Of a stretch of 64,000 bases of DNA, positions 11,801 through 21,720 are shown piece after piece; within the stretch, counting starts at the first letter, position 1; each line of letters opens with the position of its first letter. The notes beneath the pieces were generated by a model, which was given only the letters and a program-made list of their open reading frames with translations, was not told the origin of the DNA and did no database searches. The stretch lies in contig OZ026547.1 in NCBI GenBank assembly GCA_964020155.1, forward strand, positions 320,001 through 384,000, read 5' to 3'. A program made the translations under genes and the position numbers. Origin of the DNA: Chondrilla cf. caribensis. Taxonomy: Eukaryota; Porifera; Demospongiae; Chondrillida; Chondrillidae.

Positions 11801-13535
11801 TGGAAAAAAGTAAATGTATATGTGTACTCTGAAGCTATATTTACTGATCAAATACACATACAGATACGAGTGTTTTGTAGTAACATCTAGAAACAGACAT
11901 ATGTACTTTAGGGAAAGTACATAATTCCAAATTTGCTGCGTACATACAGGCGTATGTATATGCATATTAGGTTCACTGTTTTGTCATATTATATTTAATA
12001 TAATATGTACATACTCACATACGTATGTCTGGTGTAATACATTTCATACCTCAAAGTCCTCGGTACTTCTGACATCTGCACACAGTAGAGCTACAGATGG
12101 TACACCAGGTCCGTAAGGATCAGCTTTCATATTTTTCTTTAGTTTTTCTAAAAATATTTCATCTATTCCTCGAAGCAGCCTCTCTTTTGGAGGTTCCAAA
12201 CACTGGTTTACTGGCACTGTCATATCACCTGAAAATGAACAGAGTTCTTGACAGATTACTTTGTTAATCCTTGTAATTTATTTACCAACCAATTTTTTTT
12301 CGTTCAATTCGGCTATCTAAGTCCGTGGATACCTGCTTCATTGATGATTGTTTGCTTTTCTTAGATGGATTCCCAGAGGGATTCGGAGCACTTCGCTTAC
12401 CTATACTGACAAGCAGTTCACCGGAGCTGGTACTTATTGGAAGACTATCATCATCTAAAGTTGAGTTGATGCATACATATTTCCGCATGTTAACACAAAC
12501 TGTATTATGTAATACAGTTGAACTAAAGTTTTAATATTATTTCATGACTAGTTGATGTTAGCATATGCTCACCACTTTCCCCATCAGAATCACTAAGCTC
12601 AGTGGTTCGAAAGTCGGTCACTGTTGTCATTGTCTTCACAAAATCCCGTGCTGTTTCACATTTTTGAAACTGCTTTGAAAAGGGATTTCTGTTGTGAACA
12701 AAGTAGTCCACACTCAGAAGTTTACGTCCTTCATCACAGAGAAACTACAGGGAAATATTGGTGTTTAGGAAATAGTATCCTTTCTACCTTTGTTGATTTC
12801 TTTAATGAGATTATTAATACAATACACTAATTCACATACACGTGATACAGTCTGATACTAGATGTTTTTCAGTGATGTGTTTAATTTTCATAGTACCGTA
12901 TTTTACGGGTTATCCCCAGGTGCAACTTATAAACCGTAAAATACGGTAAATGCAGAATGTTACATAACCGTTTGTAATCCTTTTCCAGATTGGGAGAATC
13001 AAACATTTCAATAGAGTGGTGTACCTACGAATGCTAAGGAATGGCGCTACTGAACATTTTGACATTTAAATTTACTCTTACACTAAATAGTACTTTTAAT
13101 TATTACAATGAAGTTATTTTATTATCACCTTTAAATATTATTTCCAATTGTATCCTTTATTATTATTATTATTACAGTATTATATCACTCAACATTCATT
13201 GTGTGACTTTACCTATATACATGGACTAAATAGGTCCTCAATATCTACTCGTACACTGGGATATACATTGCATTATAAATAATACTACTACGTATACTAC
13301 AAATACTATTATACTAAGTCTTAATTACCTCCAGAACAGTCTCCTTTGCAACTTTGAACTTCCGAAGTTTCTGCTGTATTACGTCGTCGGAACTAATTAC
13401 GGCTATCTTAATATCCGTGATATATCCCAGGTCGCCGCCGTCTTGCCTCTTCATCATTTGGCCTTCTACGTCATCCATCAAAGCAATTTTGCCGATATTG
13501 CGGTCGTTAAAAAGGTACCATCGTTTCGAAGGCAT
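5836..13535 (-). CDS. ParB-like domain protein, 13 exons, 667 aa
   Basis: Exons on the minus strand: 13535-13329, 12744-12573, 12454-12401, 12228-12050, 10377-10171, 10081-9956, 9868-9758, 9475-9349, 9270-8994, 8160-8082, 7953-7809, 6678-6478 and 5954-5836. All junctions have GT/AG and matching phase, giving 2004 nt with one terminal stop. Residues about 185-290 look like the ParB/sulfiredoxin-type fold: PGVPSVALLCADV, then YEIIGGLHSVTARQQL (213-228), then VYAGLTDDEALHLAKRHN (242-259), then CRIRLFRVANKMG. I know similar uncharacterised proteins from cnidarians and molluscs by this GGxH / GLTDxEAL / RHN pattern. ParB relatives bind nucleotide and DNA in bacteria; the role here is unknown. The rest is unrecognised. 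In exon 3, reading through the chosen donor gives a basic stretch with KRSAPNPSGNPSKKSKQ, a possible alternative nuclear signal. Acceptor AAGCAG at 7954 is weak but is the phase-compatible choice. The element's own transposase-like gene starts 146 bp away on the other strand. Confidence 0.85.
6021..6337 (+). repeat. 25-bp minisatellite, 13 units, left subterminal
   Basis: Unit ACAAATTTGTGATCTGGCTC plus AGTTT. Variants (ccaattc, ttcaactc, ctggctc) recur in the same order, giving a higher-order period of about five units. It lies in the last intron of the ParB-like gene. The palindromic ACAAATTTGT core is in every full unit. Confidence 0.95.
7040..7097. repeat. GC-rich inverted repeat
   Basis: GTCCCCGCACACGCGCC and GTGGTGCGCGTGCGGGGAC form an imperfect stem around a loop of about 20 nt, inside the 1.1-kb intron 6679-7808 of the ParB-like gene. 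It stands out sharply from the AT-rich surroundings. On plus, an ATG frame follows at 7146-7231, ending NENSTK before a GTAAGA donor-like site, so an antisense promoter with a first exon is possible but unproven. Confidence 0.55.
8211..8873. mobile_element. MITE, 663 bp, TSD AATAT
   Basis: The left end ACCGTTTTCACATGGACGC pairs with the reverse complement of the right end (ACCCTATTCACATGGACGC), with further inner inverted blocks (gttcacatgg / catgtgaacg) and GGGTTCGACCC repeats. AATAT flanks both ends. It lies inside the intron 8161-8993 of the ParB-like gene. No transposase is encoded. Confidence 0.85.
10591..11247. mobile_element. MITE, 657 bp, 29-bp perfect TIRs
   Basis: GTGAGCGGATCTGAGAAAAC and the following 9 bases are repeated inverted at 11219-11247 without mismatch. 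ATAT borders both ends, but it is self-complementary, so it may belong to the repeat rather than the target. It lies inside the intron 10378-12049 of the ParB-like gene. No transposase is evident. Confidence 0.85.
12894..12948. repeat. 55-bp palindromic element with perfect 15-bp arms
   Basis: TACCGTATTTTACGG at 12894-12908 is exactly complementary to 12934-12948, around a 25-nt loop. TA ends suggest a tiny TA-target MITE. It lies inside the first intron of the ParB-like gene. Confidence 0.8.
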
Positions 13536-13680
13536 ATTTCCCCTCTTCTGCTATTTCACTTTGCTTAAACGCGCGCACAATATACCGCCGGCGCCGTGGA
13601 CGAGCTAAGTCAGCTGGTAGCATTTTGTCCAATGATATACGTACGTACGTACTTCATTGCACATATCGAGCAACTGCGAA
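13536..13680. promoter_or_regulatory. Shared divergent promoter between the two element genes
   Basis: Only 145 bp separate the two start codons. The interval holds a CpG-rich patch (gcgcgc, ccgccggcgcc at about 13570-13600), a CCAAT-like tgtccaatga at 13627, and an iterated CGTACGTACGTAC tract at 13638-13651. Bidirectional transcription is inferred from the layout. Confidence 0.6.
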
Positions 13681-16600
13681 ATGGCTTTGGAGTTAGACAT
13701 CGATATTTCGTTCGAAAGCGATAGCGAGCTCGAAAATGTATTTGATTCGCCACCTCCAGAGAAGAAGAGGAAAGACGCCATATTATTGTCGGATGCAGGT
13801 ACAGTATACTGTACTTTATTACGTGTATATACGTATCCGTATCATGCATGCGATAACTGTCAAGTTTTGTAATAAATTCCATCTTACTAAGAGTAGAAAA
13901 AGTCTTACAATGTAAAAATAATACAGTAGTTGTTGTAAATGAAATTATACCTTGTATATTCATATGAATGTCTTAAATAATGGAGTTCAAAACTGTTCAG
14001 AAATTTGTCTTCATGAACCCTGGTGCTACAAAATTAGAAAGAGAAAGTACAATAACTTGGGCAGAAGAGAATATAACATTTTTACATGTGTAATGACCTG
14101 ACCATGGTGTACTGTAAATGCTACTTGGTCGAGTGAGTACACATGGGTTCACTTGTAAGTACATGAAATTTCAAAGAACACATCGGTTGTTATTTTGTTC
14201 AATATAAAAATTACATGAATAAGAACACACACATATCCCAGCCCCTAAACATGCATACACACATAACATATACATGCAAACACCTCATCCCACTTACATT
14301 TGTACATGAGTAAATTCACCTTAAAGTGCCAAAAGACAACGTATCTTTCATTCTTATTATACGAGCCAGACTGTAGCAACTATACCGGTATATGTAAATT
14401 TAAATTATGAAGAATATTATACACTATCACAGTATTATATCCCATGTACGTATGTAGTCACGTGTTGCAGTAGAAACTGCCTACTAAGTTACTCTGAAGA
14501 TGAAAAAGATCAATGTGCAAAAATGTTTGCAAAAAAGTCCGTACACCAGCAACGACAATTCCTACTGGACTTGTTAGTAGCATCACAGCCAGATAACCAT
14601 GGACACAATCAGGTAAAACCACAGACAAGCTAAGGCCTCTCGTTCATACGTATGTACTGTAAATATGACACACACAGAGATAGACAGACAGACAGAACCA
14701 CACACACAAAAGCACACACATACACACGCATTACAGTGGTAATGTACAAATACACATATGTAAATAGCTGTGGATTGTATCAGAGCAATTAGTGATAACT
14801 AATTTCATCTGTTCTTACAATATGTGAGTTACTATTAGCAAATGTTTATATATGACATTGCACCATATTAACAGATACTAGTCAAAGGCAAACATGTTTG
14901 TGATTGTGGCCTCGCTGCACTGATGAATACCACCACCCGTCGCATTAACCGTATAAGAGAACTGTACAAGTCCGGGATCACAACCATAACACCCTTGAAG
15001 CCAACTGGTAGAAAGATTTCCGATAGGTATGTATGTGATAGATGTAGGACAGTTTCATAAATTTACTCTTACAATAAATATATTTTATATACTGTAATTG
15101 TACATCATTCACAAAGGGTGCAACAGGCTGTTGTATGGATGCAAAATTGGTTTGACCTCTTTGGGGACAAAATGCCCGATAGTGAAATGGTACATCTACC
15201 CCACTTTCTATCACGGGAAGGCGTGTACAAAGAGCTGAGAGATGACTTCTGCAGCAAGGGAATGGAGCTGTCGGAGATAATTTCCCTGTCACGCTTCTAT
15301 GTGGTTTGGAATGAAAATTTCCCTAAAGTTTCCATTCCAAAGGTATTCCTCTAGGGCCTGTTAACACTACATACCGTTACTTTCTACGTATATGTGGATC
15401 AGTAACTTTATGTATATGCCTACTCATGGACATAGTGCACCTTTGTACATCTATAATATATGTACGTACCTATTATTACCTATATACATACATATTACAG
15501 ACCAATAGATTTGCTAAATGCGATACATGTGTGATGTACAAAAATGAACGACAAAAATTGTCAGGAAACAAGGCAGGACTGGCAAAATTGGACAGTGAAT
15601 ACAAAATCCACTTGGAAGAAATCAAGTATGTTTGTGAGAATGCTACATAGACCAAATTTTACAACTACTACAATATGAGCTCTCTAAACAGCCATGATAG
15701 ACGTACAGTACAATTATGATCAAATTAAAAAAATTCTATTATCGTGTTGCACTGACATACGTAACTAAGATTACCATGCATGCATAGGTATGTTATGGTG
15801 AAGTTTCTGATGCCAACTGTACATATGTACATAAATTAACAATAGTTGCGTTTGCCTTATAATTAAGGCTGACATCAATCTTGTATACAATATACAGGAT
15901 TGAAAGGTCCTTGTACCACAAGCATATTCAAAAGGCTAGGTCCAATCCCAAGAAGTATTTAACTATCATCATTGATGGAATGGACCAGAAGAAGACCTCA
16001 GTACCTTTCCTACCAACAGAGAGCAAATCTGCTCAAGCAAGTTATAGAGTAGTGTAGTCTAAGAAATATGATCATCACCTGTATATTCATTCCTTCAACA
16101 GGGACTATGGAGACTGAGGACACATTTAACCGGTGCAATTATCCATACTGTAGATCCCAGTGGTAAACAAGTGTATGCTTTTGTAGACATGTTACAGTGG
16201 CCACACGACTCCAATTTAACAATAAATATTCTGGAAGAACTGTTATCAAGATATTGTACTACCAATCAGACCAACCTACCAGAAGTGCTCTACCTACAGA
16301 TGGATAATTGCTACCGGGAAAATAAAAACAGATATATATTTGCATATTGTGCATTGCTTGTTGAGCTCAAGGTTTTTCGTAAGGTGTGCAGCAAATACAC
16401 AGCATTAAATTTAATATTCATGTATACTATGGTTACGATTTTTTCCTATTCAGATACGTATAAACTTTCTGCCCGTGGGACACACTCATGCCGATTGTGA
16501 CCAATTTTTTAGTAGAATATCCCAGCACATTCTTAAGCATGGCATAGAGAGTTTGCAAGGTGCGTGAAACATTAAAGTAAAAAGAGCCAGTAAATACGTC

Positions 16601-19368
16601 CAATACTTAGCACATACGTACATACACATCTATATGCAATTAAAGCTGTGTCATGGAGTACTTGTGTATTATAACTTCAATTTAAAGCAGATTCTACCAC
16701 CATCACTCATATTCTTATTTCCTCCACATTAAAACGAATGTACGTAGATTTATCAAACAAAATTCAAGGTGCATACACACCTACAGCGGAGGTCATCCAT
16801 CTAGACACAATCTTTAATTACAAAGATTATTTAGAGCCTCATGCAACCACCATCAGTGGCCATTCAAAGCCCCTGTGCTTTAAGTTCCAGCTGGATGACA
16901 AAGGCAAAGCACTACTGGATTACAGGGATACCAGTAAAGGCACATGGAAAAGAATACCAACCCCGTTACTTCAGGTATAACTATTATACAGTAGCATATT
17001 ACAAAATTGACTATGTACACTTGTACCATGATGCATAGGCGTTCTTTCATGTGGGCAGGTGTATAATTCACTACACTACCTGAGGTATATTAGCCTGTAA
17101 TACACCTCATTACTATTCACATGGTGTTCTCTGCACAAAGAGATTAAGTTGATGTGTTTACAGAAGCTATGTCTTTAGATGTCTTGCATCATGGTACAAG
17201 ATAGTTATACAATGGGAATGGAAGTTTAGAGATAAACACCTTTGGGCTCCGCCTTCAGGTGTATGAATTGATAAATCTTCAATTCTTATTGTATAACCTA
17301 TACGTATTTCATGTTCAAACACATTTTAAGACACAATTACGCCGTAACATCGATTTACATTGACATATGTACATAGGAACCAAAGTAATCAACCATTGAT
17401 ATGCTACACTTAGTACCTCATGTTCAAAATGAAAGGACGTTCATTCTTCACCGTTGGTGCTTTGGGTCACATACGGTTGCCAGCCGTCTAATGCTGTAGT
17501 TGAAAATACAGGATACAGAGTAACTTCAATTATCAGAAATTTAAAACACAATAGGTAGTCTAGCATAGCCAGCCCTTTATCCACTATCAGAGAAATGGTC
17601 AGATATGATGGCATACCACTTTATTCTGGGAGGTACAGTCAACAATGATCAGCTTCAACCAGGAGGTAATTTACTCCTGTATAACAGTTAGAGGGAAGCT
17701 AAAATTTAGAATACATAGTAAACTTCATGAATTATGAATTAGCTATCCCCAGACTATAATAAGGTACGTAAATGTAATGTGTGCCCAGAAAAAAGAGCAA
17801 TTATACACAGGTATGTATCTACCATGCAGTCACTTCCAGTACTAAGGACACAGCCGGCCACTGTCGATCCATCCATGGATAAAATGGATATACCATATCT
17901 TCAGCGTGACATCCCCAAGTGGGGCAAATGGCTCCAGGAAGACTCGGTAGAAGAATGGGGCATGTTTCTGAAGGAGCCATTACCACCCCCCTCGAGACGT
18001 TGGATGCTACCAATCCTTTTGGCTAATAGCCACGTGAACGTCACCAAACAGCCCAGGGCAGAGAGTATCCTACCCATGATCGCCTCTACATCCTCGGTGA
18101 GCAGTGTGATTTACAAATTGAACACACCACGAATCACACACTGTCATACCACAGACCCTATAAACTACGTCCCTAGTTTAGAGTGTCTATGGGTTACTAT
18201 AAGGTAATTAAGTTAAAGCAAAGCTAAAGGTTGTGATACTAAGGTTCAAAATCGAAATCATCGCGAAGAACACTTACGTGAACAAAAGCTATCCATCACG
18301 ATCCTGTACCTATTCAAAATCTTCCATTAGAGATAGGTCCTCTTCTTCGAGCGTCTATGATCAGATCTTGCTTGAGAACTAGAAAGAGATGAGCGTGATT
18401 CCCAGGCAGCTGGTGAGACGCAGCGCGTTGGCAGTACCGGAAGTACTTACGTAATGTCTCTACGCTAATATACAATAATATTAGTGATATATAATCATTA
18501 TAATTATAATATAAAAAGGGGCAATATCGCGTTACGTAAACAGAGATACGGGTCTTTCAAGTTTTTCAATTCTTTTCTGCGATAAATTCAATCTAAACGT
18601 TTAGTAGAATGTTCCCTGAAAGCGCGGAGACCATTCGAACTTGCGTTTTGGAGCTATGGCTGATTTATTGTCTATCTATAATACGCCATTTTATTCGATA
18701 AGCAGAACACAAATTTGCGCTCTGAGTTAATACTTCAGAACACAAATTTGCGCTCTGGGTTAATACTTCAGAACGCAAATTTGCGCTCTGGGTTAATACT
18801 TCAGAACACAAATTTGCGCTCTGGGTTAATACTTCAGAACACAAATTTGCGCTCTGGGTTAATACTTCAGAACACAAATTTGCACTCTGAGTTAATACTT
18901 CAGAACACAAATTTGTGCTCTGTGTTTGAGTCTTCAGAACACAATTTTGTGTTCCACATTTTCATTGTTCAATGTAATGCACATGTCATCTAATATGTCA
19001 ATTTCTAAATCTTGCTGTAGGTGTCCATAGGCAAGAAGGACATAGTTGGTGTTGAGGACACAACATGTCTTGGGGTTGGCTCTCTTGTGGCAGTCCATGT
19101 AGCAGATTGTCCTCCACCATCTATTGGAAGGGTGGAAGAGATAGAAGGCACAGAAATAAAGGTAGCGTGGCTCAAAGGTGCGTATAACAAAGGTTGGCAG
19201 CCATGGATGGTGGAGGATGAACACAATAAGAGAAGAAAAGTGGAATGGACTGACTGGATATCTAGAAACTCTATTTTACTCTTTGACTTTCATTTAACCA
19301 AAACACAACATTTAAAGAAAGAGACTGTAGCCTGTTTGAAAACTATGTATGACAATCTTGCCATGTAA
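13681..19368 (+). CDS. Transposase-like protein (DUF7869-type) with C-terminal reader-like domain
   Basis: Exons: 13681-13798 (acidic start MALELDIDISFES, then PPPEKKRK), 14471-14612, 14875-15026, 15117-15342, 15501-15625, 15898-16048, 16102-16383, 16454-16559, 16691-16974, 17764-18096 and 19021-19368. Phases match from 14471 onward. The join from exon 1 to 14471 does not fit, so a small exon in between is probably missed. Motifs in order: NCLLSYSEDE, HVCDCGLAAL, a CDTC pair, IIIDGMDQKK (Asp codons 15974 and 15983), LQMDNCYRENKNR (Asp codon 16303) and LPVGHTHADCDQFFSRIS (Asp codons 16493 and 16499). The spacing of these acids suits an RNase-H-fold DDE/D enzyme, which is inference. The family name DUF7869 is from memory. 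The last 115 residues (VGSLVAVHVADC, then IKVAWLKGAYNKGWQPW) resemble a small Tudor/PWWP-like barrel. It is the likely mobility enzyme of the 14-kb element. Confidence 0.82.
16975..17763 (+). other. Long intron of the transposase-like gene, nothing recognised
   Basis: This 789-bp stretch separates two phase-compatible exons. A short frame at about 17560-17650 (SPLSTIREMVRYDGIPLYSG) could be an extra exon, but I could not fit its splice phases. No repeat or element was seen. Confidence 0.4.
18590..18705 (-). mobile_element. Diverged partial copy of the 10591-11247 MITE
   Basis: Read on minus, it matches 11030-11150: GAATAAAATGG, then CCGCGCTTTCAGGGAACATT, then CTACTAAAC, with scattered changes between. 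It lies inside the last intron of the transposase-like gene, right against the 33-bp minisatellite. Confidence 0.65.
18702..18955 (+). repeat. 33-bp minisatellite, 8 units, right subterminal
   Basis: Unit contains ACAAATTTGCGCTCTGG followed by gttaatacttcagaac. It lies in the last intron of the transposase-like gene. Its 17-bp core differs from that of the left minisatellite at two positions. The unit is a multiple of three, so frames stay open on both strands without meaning a protein. Confidence 0.95.
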
Positions 19369-19550
19369 TATTTGTATATATATATGCTTCTTGCCAGCAA
19401 ATTCATAATTGTAAACGATTTTTGAGATAGTAATTTGCAAAAATATATGACTATACTCTCTCAATAATATTCTTTTAATAGTTCTATTCACTAGTCTGGG
19501 AATATTTGTGAAAATGTACAAAAAAGCAAACGAAGCCTAACAGTATTTGT

Positions 19551-19595
19551 GAAACACTCATTCTAAGAATGGGACAGTCATTCTAAGAAGCTGTT
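19551..19595 (-). repeat. Right terminal inverted repeat of the 14-kb element
   Basis: Reverse complement of the left end. Read inward from 19595 it begins AACAGCTTCTTAGAATGAC and carries two exact copies of TTCTTAGAATGA. Similarity to the left end fades after about 45 bp. Confidence 0.92.
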
Positions 19596-19599
19596 AACA
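19596..19599. other. Target-site duplication AACA, right copy
   Basis: AACA followed by gtaatattctttc, the sequence that continues directly after AACA in uninterrupted copies of the surrounding repeat. Confidence 0.85.
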
Positions 19600-19674
19600 G
19601 TAATATTCTTTCGTTCCATTTCATTTCTTTCATTGGTTGCTGAGTTTTTTTCTCATTTCCCATCCTACGATGAT

Positions 19675-19965
19675 TTCTCCTTTGCTGCATCCTTTATTGG
19701 AAAGCATCACCCAGTGGTCCCCTCTTGATGTACCACTTGAACCACATCTGTATTGTTAGCTAAAATATGTTCATTAAAGATAATGTCATTATGATGTCAA
19801 CTTTCTCAAAAATATGCAATCAATACATATACTCGCTATTAAAGAACCCTACCTTCAAGGCTAGGGTATTTTCCAGGCCATTTTGCTGTGGCCATTGATG
19901 TTTTAGTAGAGCATTGACCACAGCAAATCTGGCCATCATTAAGCCACCCTCCTCCCAGCAGAATG
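19675..19965 (-). pseudogene. C48 exon A and exon B, frameshifted
   Basis: 19965-19838 has DNDILLGGGWLNDG, then one extra base (ggccagatttgc instead of ggccattttgc) shifts the frame before FAVVNALLKHQWPQQNG. 19760-19680 has lost one base before the HW. Shared lesions at 56390 and 63040 show this subtype spread after the shift arose. Confidence 0.65.
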
Positions 19966-20282
19966 TCGTTATCTTCCTCACTTTGAGAGGCATGGCCCTC
20001 CTTGCTGTCATGACCCAGATCGATTAATCTTAGTAATGATCTGATTAATCTTTGGAGTGAACCTAGTTTCTTTTGTTTCATGTTCTCTTGAATGTTGTAA
20101 ATGCTCTTACAGCTTCTACAGCTTCATCTGTTTGGCTGATCATTTGATTGGTTCGACGACCGGTCTTCCTTGTTTTCATATCTTGTATTAGATTCTGCAT
20201 TTCATTGGATTCTCCATCCTTGTTTTCTCTTTCATTATAATATTGACTTGTTTTATCTGAAATATTTTCTCAAAAGTCACTT

Positions 20283-20340
20283 TTAAGCTCTCTCAGTAAA
20301 TTTTAAGTACTCCTGCCAGAGAGTAGCTTGCCTCCTTTGA
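20283..20340 (-). pseudogene. C-terminal piece of C48 subtype B
   Basis: Minus frame ends RRRQATLWQEYLKFTERA and a stop, the same end as 22163-22612 and 55586-56032. The catalytic part is missing here. Confidence 0.6.
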
Positions 20341-20429
20341 ATCATTTGAGCATCTAAACAAGTAATTGCAAGCAAAATCCAACAGTAATATTCTTTCATT
20401 ACCTTCATTGGTTGCTCATTTCCCTTCCA

Positions 20430-20560
20430 CGGTGGAGCTTGAGACAGTGGCTGCATTTTTGCTGATTGCATTGCCCACGTGTCTTTTTAAACAGTCTAGA
20501 CAGAAAGCATGTTCACATCTGGAAACATGGGAATTTTCCAGTATCTCTGAACATCATATT
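20430..20560 (-). pseudogene. RING half-finger exon
   Basis: Minus frame SEILENSHVSRCEHAFCLDC followed by LKRHVGN. The C-x-H-x-F-C-x2-C core matches the middle of a RING finger. The distal CPxC pair is not in this exon. It then continues into the ATVSSSTVE coil segment, so it is a fused exon. Confidence 0.55.
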
Positions 20561-20737
20561 ATAAAGAATAACATACAGAAAGGGTAAATCACATGACATA
20601 TGGAATTTTACATGTTAACTCAACAGACAATAGCTTAACTGACCTGCATGCCCTTGGATGAGGTGAAGGAATTCAAAATGACACGAATAGACAATTGATA
20701 CATTGATAATTATGCATCATCCATTAAATTTATGTAC

Positions 20738-20833
20738 CTGGGCATTGGCTGGTGGTCTGAAGTCCAGAATTTCTGGTAAAGACAAAGCCAGTGGTGGCAC
20801 AAGACCGCGGATATCCAGAACAAGTCCCTCTCC
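20738..20833 (-). pseudogene. GLVPPLALSLPEILD segment
   Basis: Minus frame RGLVPPLALSLPEILDFRPP runs to a gtacat donor after PANAQ. The same sequence follows a charged coil (EREMRKQEELDDRHMDAVSQ) at 51.3, 49.65 and 63.85 kb. Function unknown. Confidence 0.5.
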
Positions 20834-21012
20834 CTTCATCACCTACAGTACATGCATTGTTTGGTATGCTTATGTCAGTATACACGTTTTAATACAAGAA
20901 ACGTTGACATTTTGGCCTGAAGTAGGAGGGATTGAAATCTCCACAAAGTGTCTATGCATCCACCCAAAGATTGGTCGCACTCAGTGTATATTGTGACAAT
21001 ACAAACAAGTCA

Positions 21013-21720
21013 CATCCTAGCCACAACACAGTACAGATTGTCACTACAAATGTCACGACCACCTTGTGAAATTTCTTCTAGTGCCAATCGATCTCGATGA
21101 TGGCAGCCCTTGAAGAGCAATTTTCTGTTGGTCCGTTCTCTTCTCTCAAACGTGTGAGTCGTGGATGCTTTCATCTTTGTTGAGGCACATTGAAAGGAAT
21201 AATTGTTTGTCCTCCAATTCCAGAAACTCTCGTCCTCGAAAGACTCCAATTTTTCCAGTACCTCTGAACTACATATTATAAAGAATAACATATATGAATC
21301 CTAGTACTACACATGTAAACACTCAAGATTAGGAGTAACAAAGGGTGTTGTAGGATAAGCTTCCTCAACAATTGATATTGCTAATTAAGTTGTCCAGTGT
21401 CTATATGGATTCAATAAATGCTGAGTTTCGAGGCTTAATGGAGCCCAATACTCCGAACTACCCCCAGTGTCCCAAATTATCATGTTTTAGCCTACGCATA
21501 GTAAAAAACAGTACAATTCTATATTATAACAGAACGATAGGACAGTGAAAAGAATTAAACTTAATAAAGGTTTGTCTTCGCCTTGTGGCTTATGCTGGAG
21601 AGTCGTACTTACTATATTGCCAGTCCGTCCTATTTGGGACGATTCAGGTGATGAATCCTTCTTCCTAGGCGGGGTTGGCAGAATGTTTAGCTTTCTTTTC
21701 GGATCTGTCTCTTTGACCAT
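21013..21720 (-). CDS. Putative first exon and following exon, unrecognised
   Basis: 21720-21612 on minus begins MVKETDPKRKLNILPTPPRK and ends at a GTAAGT donor in phase 0. It looks like a start exon. 21287-21013 then holds an open frame SEVLEKLESFEDESFWNWRT that resembles the lead-in to the RING exon. Whether the two splice together is not resolved. It may be the 5' end of the minus-strand copy into which the 14-kb element inserted. Confidence 0.35.

Larger units (their letters stand above)
5612..19595. mobile_element. 14-kb two-gene DNA transposon with TIRs and 4-bp TSD
   Basis: The two ends are inverted copies of one another. Both start AACAGCTTCTTAGAATGAC, and 43 of the first 45 bases agree. 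AACA flanks both ends (5608-5611 and 19596-19599). The surrounding repeat occurs without the insertion at about 29430, 24580, 3410 and 27480, where 'aaaatac-aaca-gtaatattc' is continuous, so the empty site is seen directly. Inside are two divergent spliced genes, a ParB-like protein on minus and a transposase-like protein on plus, with stop codons about 225 bp from each end. Both frames are open through all exons that could be joined, so the copy may be young. A 4-bp duplication is compatible with several known superfamilies (Sola and Ginger among those I recall), but I cannot assign it. It interrupts an intron of a minus-strand protease-family copy. Confidence 0.9.

Noticed and set aside
5836..13535. 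Bacterial contamination, because of the ParB-like domain
   Set aside because: Thirteen exons with consensus splice sites in matching phase and nested eukaryotic MITEs exclude a bacterial origin of this sequence.
13610..13963. 117-residue minus-strand frame over the promoter and first plus exon
   Set aside because: It is antisense to a supported start exon and the shared promoter, with no motif.
18665..18993. Repeat proteins (SANLCSEVLTQ, TNLRSGLILQN)
   Set aside because: Both strands are open because the 33-bp unit is a multiple of three; the array lies in an intron.
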